A stretch of 20,117 nt of DNA from an uncultured Acidaminococcus sp. (lineage in GTDB: Bacteria; Bacillota; Negativicutes; Acidaminococcales; Acidaminococcaceae): positions 1 to 20,117 of the forward strand of contig UPXT01000042.1 in the NCBI GenBank assembly GCA_900538365.1, written 5' to 3'. The translations under genes and the position numbers were made by a program. Under the pieces are notes generated by a model. That model was not told the DNA's origin. It saw nothing but the letters and a program-made list of their open reading frames with translations, and ran no database searches. Shown one piece after another: positions 1 through 8,500 of the stretch (its first letter is position 1; every line of letters begins with the position of its first letter).

Positions 1-78
1 CAGCACTTACTGCATGAAGGTTCGCCGGGTGTTCAACTTATTATTGCAATTCGGGCGAGGAAAGAAAGCCCAAAATGA
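1..78 (+). CDS. possible 3' end of an upstream gene (partial)
   Basis: Frame 1 is open from the window edge to a TGA at 76-78 and would encode 25 residues ending in AIRARKESPK. The stop sits just before the -35 box of the rplU promoter, as expected for the tail of a preceding gene. I do not recognise the family from so short a piece, and an open frame this short can occur by chance. Only the sequence to the left of the window can settle it. Confidence 0.3.
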   Translation, partial: QHLLHEGSPGVQLIIAIRARKESPK

Positions 79-79
79 C

Positions 80-108
80 TTGACTTTTCCCCCTTCATAT
101 AGTAAATT
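80..108 (+). promoter_or_regulatory. sigma-70-type promoter of the rplU operon
   Basis: TTGACT at 80-85 and TAAATT at 103-108 are separated by 17 bases, close to the vegetative consensus. Transcription would start near 115, giving a leader of about 100 nt before rplU. Confidence 0.7.
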
Positions 109-112
109 TATA

Positions 113-200
113 GGGCTGAATCTAATTTTAGCACTACCGCCCGGAGAGGTTCCGAAAACTCCGGAAGGAGTACCGTATTCGGCGAGTCTTGGAATGAGGG
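113..200 (+). promoter_or_regulatory. probable ribosomal protein L21 leader RNA
   Basis: This is the untranslated leader between the promoter and rplU. ACTCC at 158-162 and GGAGT at 167-171 form a 5-bp stem closed by a GGAA (GNRA-type) tetraloop. A competing stem pairs TTCCG at 150-154 with CGGAA at 162-166. Firmicutes rplU operons are known to carry an L21 leader (an Rfam family) thought to mediate autoregulation, so position and structure fit. I cannot run the covariance model, so membership is inferred. Confidence 0.5.
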
Positions 201-212
201 AGGTGCATCTGA

Positions 213-524
213 ATGTACGCTATTATCCGTACTGGTGGTAAACAGTATCGTGTCAGCGAAGGGGATGTCCTGGAAGTTGAAAAACTGAACGTCCAGGAAG
301 GCGACGAAGTCGTTTTCGATGACGTCCTGACCGTTGTAAACGATGGGGATGTCAAGGTTGGCAAACCGACTGTAGAAGGCGCTAAAGTCACTGCAAAGGT
401 TGCTGCTCAGGGCAAAGCTGATAAAATCTTTGTTTTCAAATACAAAGCAAAGAGCAACTATCGCAAACGCCAGGGTCATCGTCAGCCCTTCACCCGCGTT
501 GAAATTACTTCTATCGAAGCATAA
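213..524 (+). CDS. rplU: 50S ribosomal protein L21
   Basis: The 103-residue product matches bacterial L21 over its full length. It begins MYAIIRTGGKQYRV and has the basic, rRNA-binding C-terminal stretch with KSNYRKRQGHRQPFT. L21 binds 23S rRNA in the large subunit and contacts L20. The start is supported by GGGAGGTG at 197-204, nine bases before ATG. It is the first gene of a tight rplU-prp-rpmA operon, with three bases between its stop and the next ATG. Expression is probably controlled through the leader just upstream. The identification is secure. Confidence 0.97.
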   Translation: MYAIIRTGGKQYRVSEGDVLEVEKLNVQEGDEVVFDDVLTVVNDGDVKVGKPTVEGAKVTAKVAAQGKADKIFVFKYKAKSNYRKRQGHRQPFTRVEITSIEA

Positions 525-527
525 GCC

Positions 528-854
528 ATGATCAAAGTCGATATTTACGAAGATGATCAAGGAAAGATCAGGGAATACCGTGTATCGGGCCATGCCGATT
601 CAAATCCAGAGGGATTTGACGAAGTGTGTGCCATGGTTTCCCTCACATCCCAGGTCCCGGTACTTGGGATGGAGCAGGTCCTTTCCCGTACGCTGGATTA
701 CAGCGTCGACGAAGAAAACGGCTTGCTCTGCGTCAGACTGGTTGATGCGCCCGATGACAAAACCGAAGTCCTCCTGCGGACCATGGTCCTAGGACTGAAG
801 GGCATTCAAAAGGCATATTCCGACTATCTGGCTATCGAGGAACACAGGAGGTGA
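528..854 (+). CDS. prp: ribosomal-processing cysteine protease Prp (YsxB family)
   Basis: The 108-residue product belongs to the YsxB/DUF464 family, characterised in Staphylococcus aureus as Prp. That protease removes an N-terminal extension from L27 before or during ribosome assembly. The signature GHAD...EVCAMVS is visible, with His22 and Cys34 at the same positions as the catalytic pair known in S. aureus. The gene lies between rplU and rpmA, its usual place in Firmicutes. No strong ribosome site precedes ATG 528, so translation is probably coupled to rplU, which ends three bases earlier. Its stop TGA (852-854) overlaps the ribosome site of rpmA, suggesting coupling to its own substrate gene. 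Confidence 0.93.
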   Translation: MIKVDIYEDDQGKIREYRVSGHADSNPEGFDEVCAMVSLTSQVPVLGMEQVLSRTLDYSVDEENGLLCVRLVDAPDDKTEVLLRTMVLGLKGIQKAYSDYLAIEEHRR

Positions 855-859
855 GTTTA

Positions 860-1150
860 GTGTTCGAATTAATCCTGCAATTACACGCTCATAAAAAAGG
901 TTCTGGTTCCACTCACAACGGTCGTGACTCCAACGCTCAGCGTCTGGGCACGAAAGCTCATGATGGTCAGTTTGTAACGGCTGGCTCCATCATCGTCCGT
1001 CAGCGTGGTACCCGTTTCCATATGGGGAAAAACGTTGGGATGGGTAAGGATTACACCATTTTCGCAAAGGTTGACGGTAAAGTCGCTTTTGAAAGATGGG
1101 GTAAGGATCGCCGCATCATCAGCATCGTTCCTGTTGAAGCGGAAGCTTAA
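860..1150 (+). CDS. rpmA: 50S ribosomal protein L27 with N-terminal extension
   Basis: The mature part (HKKGSGSTHNGRDS onward) is a typical L27, whose N-terminus reaches the peptidyl-transferase centre. I start it at GTG 860, giving 96 residues, because AGGAGG at 846-851 lies eight bases upstream. The earlier in-frame GTG at 851 overlaps that ribosome site. This start gives an extension MFELILQLH before AHKKG, aligning with the Firmicutes form M-L-x-x-x-L-Q-F-F|A-S-K-K-G that Prp cleaves. Here the residue before the cleavage point would be His rather than Phe. It is the last gene of the operon and is followed at once by a terminator. No obg follows, unlike many Firmicutes. Confidence 0.95.
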   Translation: MFELILQLHAHKKGSGSTHNGRDSNAQRLGTKAHDGQFVTAGSIIVRQRGTRFHMGKNVGMGKDYTIFAKVDGKVAFERWGKDRRIISIVPVEAEA

Positions 1151-1160
1151 TTCCAAAATG

Positions 1161-1194
1161 AAAGACTGCTGCTTAGGCGGCGGTCTTTTTTTTT
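1161..1194 (+). terminator. intrinsic terminator of rplU-prp-rpmA
   Basis: AAAGACTGCTGC (1161-1172) pairs with GCGGCGGTCTTT (1177-1188): 12 pairs including two G-U, with a TTAG loop and a T run to 1194. Confidence 0.93.
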
Positions 1195-1229
1195 ATCTCA
1201 AAAAGATGGGGAAAAAGAGAAATTGAGAT

Positions 1230-1264
1230 ATGCCATTTAGTTATATGGTTATCTATGATACAAT
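1230..1264 (+). promoter_or_regulatory. candidate promoter of the autotransporter gene
   Basis: The AT-rich gap has ATGCCA (1230-1235), 18 bases, then TATGAT (1254-1259). An overlapping TACAAT (1259-1264) could pair with a poor -35 at 1236-1241. Either would give a leader of about 55-60 nt before ATG 1326. The assignment rests on position and modest consensus match. Confidence 0.35.
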
Positions 1265-1325
1265 TATATAAAAAAGAATAGATAAATAACAAATTATACG
1301 TAGTTACTAGGAGAGGAGTCCCACC

Positions 1326-4300
1326 ATGCATCGAAAAAAACATCATGCTGCAGAATCTTAGCCGCCCTTGTCATTTTGAGCCTTTACACAGGCAGCGTCT
1401 ATGCGGAGGAACATACGTACGGTACCATCGCGGGCCCGGATCAGGTCAGTGCGACTGATGACGGCGACATCACGGCCGAAGGTATCAATGGCTGGCACTG
1501 GGAATGGACCGATCCCGCTACAGGTGAGACCTATAAAAACGATTACACAGGGGAACTGACCGTTGGGAACAGCACGGGAACGGAAACCGTGACTATCCAA
1601 AAGGGAATCAGCACCCAGCAATCCGACGTGGCCGTCCATGGGAAAAATATGACCATCGGTGCCGATTTTTCCAGTGGCTCCCGTATTTCCGTCTATTCCG
1701 AAGGAAAGAAGATTTCCCTTGGTGACGCGGGCTATACGGAATCCATGACCTTGAACCAGGTTTCCCTGGTAAAGGGTGCCGCCTTTGAAGCCAAAGCGAC
1801 TGGCAACGTGACCTTCGAAGGAATTGGAGCTTTTCCTAATGGCGGCGGTGCCGTTCAGGCTGCCATCGATGCGGGAACGGTGACAGTCGCGCCGGTCAGG
1901 GGCGGCCAAGCGGCCTTCCAGATTTTTGGCGGCTCGTCCGTCAATGTCCACGCCAAAGAAGGGCTGGACTTCAAGGCCCCCAGTGACGGAAGCGGCAATA
2001 AGGCCACCCTCTATGTCCAGGATGGGAGTGCATCTTTTACGACGGACGGCGGCACCGTTTCTATGGACGGCTGGGAAATCCGGTCGCTCGATGGGTATAA
2101 TTTTGAAACTGGAACAAACAATCCGTCCCGTGTTGTCATTGACGGTGCGGCCCGGTTTGATGTCAAAAATACGGTTCTTTCCACGAAGGACAGTGATGTA
2201 AGTTTTGGCTCCAAGGCAACGGGCGGCACCATGCAGTTTGACGGCGTCTATACCTTGGGAACGAGCGAAAGCACCATTGGCAGCGCCAAGGTAGATAAGC
2301 TTTCTATTGACGTCATGAATACGGATCAATCCGGTTCGGCACTCACCCTGCGGGCAAAGGACATGACCCTTGGCAAAGAGGCAGAAGAAAGTAAGAGCCG
2401 CATCGGCGGCTCAGGAAGACTCACCGTGGAAGCGGGCAATGACGTAACTATCTACGGAACGGTGATGACAAATCAGCCATCTTATTATACCAAGGAAGCC
2501 AGTGTATCCATTACGGCGGGCGGCGATGTGACAATTGACGCGCCGAAACCTTCCTACGGGTCACCTGCCGCAATTTCCGCAAATGGCGGGACCATCTCCA
2601 TCGTTTCCGGTGGGGACCTTACGGCATCGGGAAATATTGTAAGTTCCTACGATTCTTCCATTATGTTCCAGGGAGCCAACATTTCCGCTGGTGAAATAAA
2701 GGGCGGAAATACAGAACTTATCATGAAGGCTGTGGATAAAGACGGACATAAAGGGACCATTAGCGTCGAGACAATCAGCACCTACCGCAATAAGGCAAGT
2801 AACAAGACGACAACCCTCCAAATGGAAGCGGAAACGGTCAATATCCAAAATGCCGCGCCGGCCAATCCTACTGTCCGGTCCATTATGCTCAATGATAGCG
2901 GCAGCCTATCCATCAAGGCGGATACCATTACGGCCGAAGGTTATTCTGCGACAGGCGGGTCTACAGGTGAGCTTCTGGCAACGAAAAAACTGGTCATCAC
3001 GCGGGGCAGCGATAGCGTGGATGATTTTAATGGATTGGACCAGCGGGCCGCTGTCATAGCTGCTGAGGGCACCCAAACGACCTTTGGAACGGAAACGGCA
3101 GACGTAAGTGTTGAAGGCACGACGAAGGTCAACAAGGACGCGGATGTAACCTTCAATGGAAAGACCGTGACCCTCACGGCAACCGGTGAAGACGCCGCAC
3201 TTTATTCCCAGGGAAGGACGCGGGTTGGTTCAGATCAAACAGAAGAGACCACGCTCCGAGGTCGTGTCGATGCTTTTGGCGCTGGCGGAACGACCGTTTG
3301 GGGACAGGAAATCACGGCGGAAGAGGCAGTCAATGCGTACGGAAAAGTCGATGTGGGCTCTGCGGCGACAAGGACCGTCACTCTTGAAAAGGAAGCGGCG
3401 GCGCTGAGTGAGGAGGCTGCCCTTACCCTTACGGGGGAGACCATCGATGCGGCAGCAGGCATTGCGGCAAAAAATGGCGGCTCGACCGATATCAGCGCAA
3501 AGAATCTCAACGGCACCCTGAAGACGGCAGAGGAAGGAATCCTTTCGGCCAGCGTAACGGGCACCTTTACGGGAAGGGCAGAAGACGAAGCCGGTACGAT
3601 GACGGTCACTCTCAAACCAGGCGCCCTTTGGAAGAATACGGGGACGAGTACAGTTGCGACTGTCCATTCAGAGAGCAGCATCATTCGTCCTGCTGGGGAT
3701 GCATCTCTTACCATCGGCACCTACGACGGGAAGAATGGTGTCCTGGACCTGAAAGACGGCAAGGGCGGCGAAACTTTGACCATCGGGACCTATAACAATG
3801 AGAATGGCACGGTTCTTCTTGATGTGGATCCGACCCAAAATTATGGTGCCGATACGCTTACGGTTACGCAGGGCTTTACCCAAAAGGCAACCCTTTCCCT
3901 TGAAAAGACAAATCCCAATGTGTACTGGACAAATGCCATTGAAGGGACGGTTATTGCTCATACGATGGGCACCAGTCTTTCTTCCGTCGGCCTTCTTTCT
4001 GATACGGAAGAGCAGCCTTTGCACTTTGTCACGCTCCATTTGGGTGAAAAGGCCACGGACGATGGAAGCGACATCTATATTGATTGGGTGGAGAAAAAGG
4101 AAACCCTGAATGGGCATCACACGGCAACTGTGGCCGGCCTTGCCGGTGCAAGAACGACGGACTATCTGCTGTGGCGCGGGGAAATGGATACCCTGACCCG
4201 CCGGTTAGGAGGCGCTGCAGCAGAGCCCAAAACCCTTCATGGCATTTGGGCCCGTACGGGCGGCAGCAAGCTCAGCCATGACGGCGAATTTGGGAGCACT

Positions 4301-5020
4301 GTCAAAGCAAATCGTTATGAAGTGGGTTGCGATATCTACGACCACGAAACGGAGAAGGGACGCCAACTGCAGGGTCTTGGCTTTTCCTACCTTGAAGGCG
4401 ACGCGTCCTATGACCATGGCACAAGTGACCTCAAGGGCTATACCTTGGGCCTTTATGATACGGTTCTTAAAAAGGATGGTCAGTATTGGGACTTTAGCTT
4501 CAAACTGCAGCGCTTTGCCAATGATTATCGTTATACTGGCCTTGGTGCGCGTCACGCTGGTTCCTATGATGCCACGGGCGCCCTTTTGGGCGCCGAATAT
4601 GGCGTGAAAAAAGCTTTGGGGAAGGGGTTCTTCCTGGCGCCGGAAGTACAGCTTACTGCAGGCTGGCTGAAACGGGAGTCCTTTGCCGAGGCAAGCGGTG
4701 TCAGCGTCGAGTCTGATACGGTCCGTACGGCTGTGAGCCGTCTTGGGATCCGGACGGGCTATGAAGATGAGAAAATAAGTGCGTACGTGAGGGCTGATTG
4801 GTACCATGATTTTGGCGGGGCCTTAGAGGATACATTCGCTTATGGCAGCGACCGCCTCACCATCCATGATGACTATCGTGATACGTGGCTTGAATATGGC
4901 CTCGGCGCCTGCGTGAAAGTCACGGAGGCCTTGGACCTTTACGGCGAAGTCACACGGGGTTCCGGTGCTAGCTTTGATAAGGACTGGAGCTGGAACGTGG
5001 GCTTGCAGTATCATTTTTAA
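1326..5020 (+). CDS. autotransporter (type Va) adhesin-like protein, start and body in different frames
   Basis: The long frame encodes about 1,230 residues: a passenger rich in short Gly/Ser/Thr beta strands (a beta-helix pattern, to about residue 900), a helical linker around YLLWRGEMDTLTRRLGG, and a C-terminal barrel of about 260 residues ending in LQYHF. A terminal Phe of this kind is the usual signal for outer-membrane insertion. ATG 1326, with AGGAGAGGAG at 1309-1318, reads MHRKK and then stops at 1359 in its own frame. The body frame has no ATG there. Joining the two by a -1 shift at A7 (1334-1340) gives MHRKKTSCCRILAALVILSL and on to SVYA, a complete signal peptide with likely cleavage before EEHTYG. 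TTG 1376 would start inside the hydrophobic core and lacks a ribosome site. The gene may be phase-variable, frameshifted, decayed or mis-sequenced. The passenger's ligand or activity is unknown. Confidence 0.85.
1334..1340 (+). repeat. A7 homopolymer joining two reading frames
   Basis: Seven A lie within the fourth to fifth codons of the autotransporter. Read from ATG 1326 they form the heptamer A AAA AAA, a classical -1 slippery arrangement. Eight A would place start and body in one frame, whereas seven lead to a stop after 11 codons. Confidence 0.8.
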
Positions 5021-5025
5021 TGAAG

Positions 5026-5124
5026 AAAAAAGAGACAGAAAGACAAAATGTACCCTCCTTACTGTGTGTCCGGTAAAGAGGGTACATTTCAAAGAGGGAC
5101 AGGCCTTTTTCCTGTCTCTTTTTT
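5026..5124. terminator. nested bidirectional terminator after the autotransporter
   Basis: A perfect 13-bp outer stem pairs AAAAAAGAGACAG (5026-5038) with CTGTCTCTTTTTT (5112-5124), so each strand ends in a T run. Inside is a perfect 12-bp inverted repeat, AAATGTACCCTC (5046-5057) with GAGGGTACATTT (5078-5089). GACAGG (5098-5103) can also pair with CCTGTC (5111-5116), giving a shorter terminator hairpin that competes with the outer stem. Confidence 0.85.
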
Positions 5125-5293
5125 GTGCGTCTCCTTCCATGGTCCAAAACCGCTGCGAAGGGAGCTGATGCTCCATCACCGGACTTTGGAACGGGTTATT
5201 GTGTGGATCCATTTGACGCCCAGTCCCGAAGGGATACGGTTTGGCGCCGTGCCTTATGACTCTTGCAAAATAACTATTTTTGCTTAAAATTCC
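5125..5293. other. intergenic stretch without a credible gene
   Basis: No open frame here looks coding. The stretch holds small hairpins, for example GGAGC (5161-5165) with GCTCC (5170-5174) and TCCC with GGGA around 5224-5234. CGAAGGGA occurs twice (5156-5163 and 5227-5234). Its right part carries a copy of a dispersed repeat, listed separately, and 5139-5153 resembles an inverted partial copy of it. Confidence 0.6.
5215..5255 (+). repeat. dispersed intergenic repeat, copy 1 (upstream of rpoB)
   Basis: Shares GACGC, TCC, GGG and a 19-base core (5237-5255) with 13378-13417, downstream of rpoC. The cores match at 17 of 19 positions: CGGTTTGG, two variable bases, CCGTGCCTT. CGG and CCG can pair, so it could be a small hairpin. 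Both copies face the same way and flank the rpoBC operon. Confidence 0.5.
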
Positions 5294-5322
5294 TTGCAAT
5301 AACTCAAAATACATGGTACAAT
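5294..5322 (+). promoter_or_regulatory. strong rpoBC promoter with extended -10
   Basis: TTGCAA (5294-5299), a 17-base spacer and TACAAT (5317-5322), preceded by TGG (5314-5316), which is an extended -10. Transcription should start near 5329, about 208 nt before the rpoB start codon. Confidence 0.8.
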
Positions 5323-5360
5323 ATCAGTCCATGAAATTTTATTTACTAGCAGGATTATAA

Positions 5361-5436
5361 GGTTTCGCGAGTGCTCAGTGGTTGGACATCGCGTTCCGAT
5401 CGTTTGGTTGAGAGGAGCACGAAATGCTGACTGAGG
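5361..5436 (+). promoter_or_regulatory. structured leader of rpoBC (unassigned RNA)
   Basis: The leader has several complementary segments that cannot all pair at once. GTGCTC (5371-5376) matches GAGCAC (5415-5420) perfectly, extended by TTTC (5363-5366) with GAAA (5421-5424) across a GCGA bulge. Alternatively CTCAGT (5374-5379) pairs with ACTGAG (5430-5435) while AGCA (5417-5420 region) pairs with TGCT (5425-5428). CGCGA (5366-5370) can also pair with TCGCG (5389-5393). With a terminator immediately after it, this resembles a conditional attenuator. It does not look to me like the L10 leader usual for rplJL-rpoBC operons. I cannot assign a family. Confidence 0.5.
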
Positions 5437-5449
5437 GAACTTGGTTTTT

Positions 5450-5495
5450 ACAAGGCTAATCAAAGATTCATTTTGATTGTGGGCCTTGTTTTTTT
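5450..5495 (+). terminator. intrinsic terminator (attenuator) in the rpoB leader
   Basis: ACAAGGC (5450-5456) pairs with GCCTTGT (5483-5489), and inside it AATCAAA (5458-5464) pairs with TTTGATT (5472-5478). A run of seven T ends at 5495. It lies downstream of the rpoB promoter and about 40 nt before the start codon, so it must be bypassed for rpoBC to be made. Confidence 0.8.
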
Positions 5496-5536
5496 GTGTT
5501 GAAAAACCTGCAGGATGTAAAGGAGTGAGAACCCAT

Positions 5537-8500
5537 ATGTTGTTCAAGCCGGTTCATAATGGCAACCGTAAAAGGTACAGCTATGCCAGAATCAAAGAAG
5601 TCCTGAAGATGCCGCATCTGATTGACTTGCAGAGAAAATCCTATGAGTGGTTCATCAGGGAAGGACTTCATGACGCGTTCCAGGACGTATCACCCATCAA
5701 GGATGCTACGAACAGTCTGGAACTGAGTTTTGAGAATTTTACCATCGGTGATCCGAAGTATGATATCGAAACTTGCAAGGAAAAAGATGCAACCTATGCG
5801 GCTCCTTTGAACGTAGACGTCCGTCTGCTTTATAAAGATACGGGCGAAATCAAGGAATCGACTGTCTTTATGGGCGATTTCCCCCTTATGACCGATACGG
5901 GGACCTTTGTTATCAATGGGGCAGAACGTGTCATCGTCAGCCAGCTTGTCCGCAGCCCTGGTGTCTATTATGCCAAGGATATGGATCCGATGGGCAAGTT
6001 CCTCTACGGGACCACTGTCATCCCGAATCGCGGGGCCTGGATTGAATATGAAACCGACCTCAACAGCATCATCTATGCCCGTGTGGACCGGACGCGCAAA
6101 CTGTCTGCTACAGCCCTTCTGCGTGTTATGGGTCTGCCGACAAATGATGATATCATCAGTGTCTTTGGGGAGCATCCTTATCTTGTGGCCACCCTTGCCA
6201 AGGACACAACAAAAAATGAAGATGATGCCCTTCTGGAAATCTATCGGAAGCTGCGTCCGGGCGAACCGGCCAACCTTGAAAACGCGGAACAGCTCATCTA
6301 TAATCTTTTCTCCGACAATCGCCGCTATGACCTGGCAAATGTCGGCCGTTACAAGATCAATAAGAAACTGGGCTGGCGTCATCGCCTTCATGGCAAGACC
6401 CTTGCCGAAGACCTGTGCGCTGAAAACCCGGATGGTACGAAAGGGGCCGTGGTCCTTCCTGCAGGGACGAAGATTGGCGATGCTGAAATCGATACCATCG
6501 AAAAGAGCGGTATCTTTGCCGATGAGGGCTATGCCATCGTCTACGTCAAGTTCCAAGAACATGCGGAACGCATGATCGTAACAAAGGATATTGAAGCTTC
6601 CGTACGGACCATTACGCCGGCCGATGTCATTGCTTCCTTTGGCTATCTCCTGAACGTCATTGATGGCATGGAAGGCAAAGATGATATCGACCATCTGGGC
6701 AACCGCCGTGTCCGCTGCGTTGGCGAACTCCTGCAGAACCAGTTCCGCATTGGCTTGTCCCGTATGGAACGTGTCATCCGTGAACGCATGACCATCCAGG
6801 ATGCTGACGTCATCACCCCGCAGGCCCTCATCAACATTCGTCCGGTCGTTGCGGCTGTGAAGGAATTTTTCGGCAGCAGCCAGCTGTCCCAGTTCATGGA
6901 CCAGAACAACCCGCTTGCCGAACTGACGCATAAACGCCGTCTGTCTGCTTTGGGACCTGGCGGTCTTTCCCGTGAACGTGCCGGCTATGAAGTCCGTGAC
7001 GTCCATCCTTCCCATTACGGCCGTATGTGCCCAATCGAGACCCCTGAAGGTCCGAACATCGGCCTAATCGGTTCCCTGGCCGCCTATGGCGTGATCAACC
7101 GGTATGGTTTCATTGAGACCCCATACCGCAAGGTCGATAAGGTCAATAAGCGCGTTACCGATGAAATTGTCTATCTGACGGCTGATGAAGAAGATAACTA
7201 TGTTGTTGCCCAGGCCAACGAACCGCTGACCGAAGACAACCATTTTGTGAATACCCACGTCACCTGCCGTGATAAGAACGAAGTCCTTGCGATTCCGCCG
7301 GAACGGGTTGACTTCATGGACGTTTCGCCTAAACAGGTTATGTCCATTGCAGCTGCCCTGATTCCTTTCCTTGAAAACGATGACGCCAACCGTGCCCTCA
7401 TGGGTGCGAACATGCAGCGTCAGGCTGTGCCTCTGCTCAATCCAAAGGCACCTGTTGTTGGTACGGGGATGGAATATAAGATCGCTGTTGACTCCGGTGT
7501 CTGCATCCTGGCTAAACATGCTGGTACGGTCAAGTATGTCAGCGGTGACAAGATCCTCATCACCCGTGATGATGGAAAAGGCATCGATGAATACAATGTC
7601 CTGAAATTCAAACGGTCCAACCAGAGTACCTGCGTCAACCAGCGACCCATCGTCTTTAAAGGCGATAAGATCGAAGAAGGTCAGGTCCTTGCTGATGGAC
7701 CGGCAACAGATCATGGTGAACTCGCCCTTGGCCGCAACGCCATTGCTGCCTATATGCCTTGGGAAGGCTACAACTACGAAGACGCCGTCCTCCTCAGCGA
7801 AGACCTCGTCAAGGAAGATGTCTTTACCTCCATCCATATTGAAGAATACAACTGTGATGCCCGTGATACGAAATTGGGGCCGGAAGAAATTACCCGCGAT
7901 ATCCCGAACGTTTCCGAAGATGCCCTGAAGGACCTCGACGAAGACGGGATCATCCGTGTTGGTGCTGAAGTCCGCCCTGGCGATATCCTCGTTGGTAAAG
8001 TCACGCCGAAAGGGGAAACGGAACTTTCTGCCGAAGAACGCCTCATCCGTGCCATCTTTGCTGAAAAAGCACGTGAAGTCCGTGACAGCTCCCTCCGCGT
8101 TCCTCATGGGGAATTCGGGATCATCATTTCCGTCAAAGTCTTTACCCGTGAAAACGGCGATGAACTGCCGCCTGGCGTCAATAAACAGGTTCGTGTCAGC
8201 ATCGTTCAAAAACGTAAGATCGGCGAAGGCGATAAGATGGCAGGCCGTCACGGAAACAAAGGTGTTGTTTCCCGCATCCTGCCGCGCGAAGATATGCCGT
8301 TCCTGCCTAACGGCGAACCGGTCCAGATCGTACTGAACCCCTTGGGCGTACCGAGCCGTATGAATATTGGGCAGATCCTTGAAGTCCATCTGGGCTGGGC
8401 AGCAACCGCTTTGGGCATGCGCATTGATAACCATGACCCCAACGTCGAAAGAGACCTGCGCAAAGCTGGCTATGATTTTGATGAACTGGGCATGCCGGAA

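Noticed and set aside
14..241. A 75-codon forward frame spanning the rplU promoter and start
   Set aside because: It runs through the promoter and leader into rplU in another frame and has no ribosome site.
4823..5314. A 163-codon minus-strand frame across the end of the autotransporter and its terminator
   Set aside because: It overlaps the conserved barrel and reads through a strong bidirectional terminator.
5330..5500. L10 leader or T-box upstream of rpoB
   Set aside because: I see neither the L10-leader pattern I recall from rplJ leaders nor the T-box sequence. A covariance search would be needed to be certain.
6872..6955. Possible natural rifampicin resistance in RpoB
   Set aside because: All the usual resistance positions carry the susceptible residues (Q452, D455, H465, R468, S470, L472).
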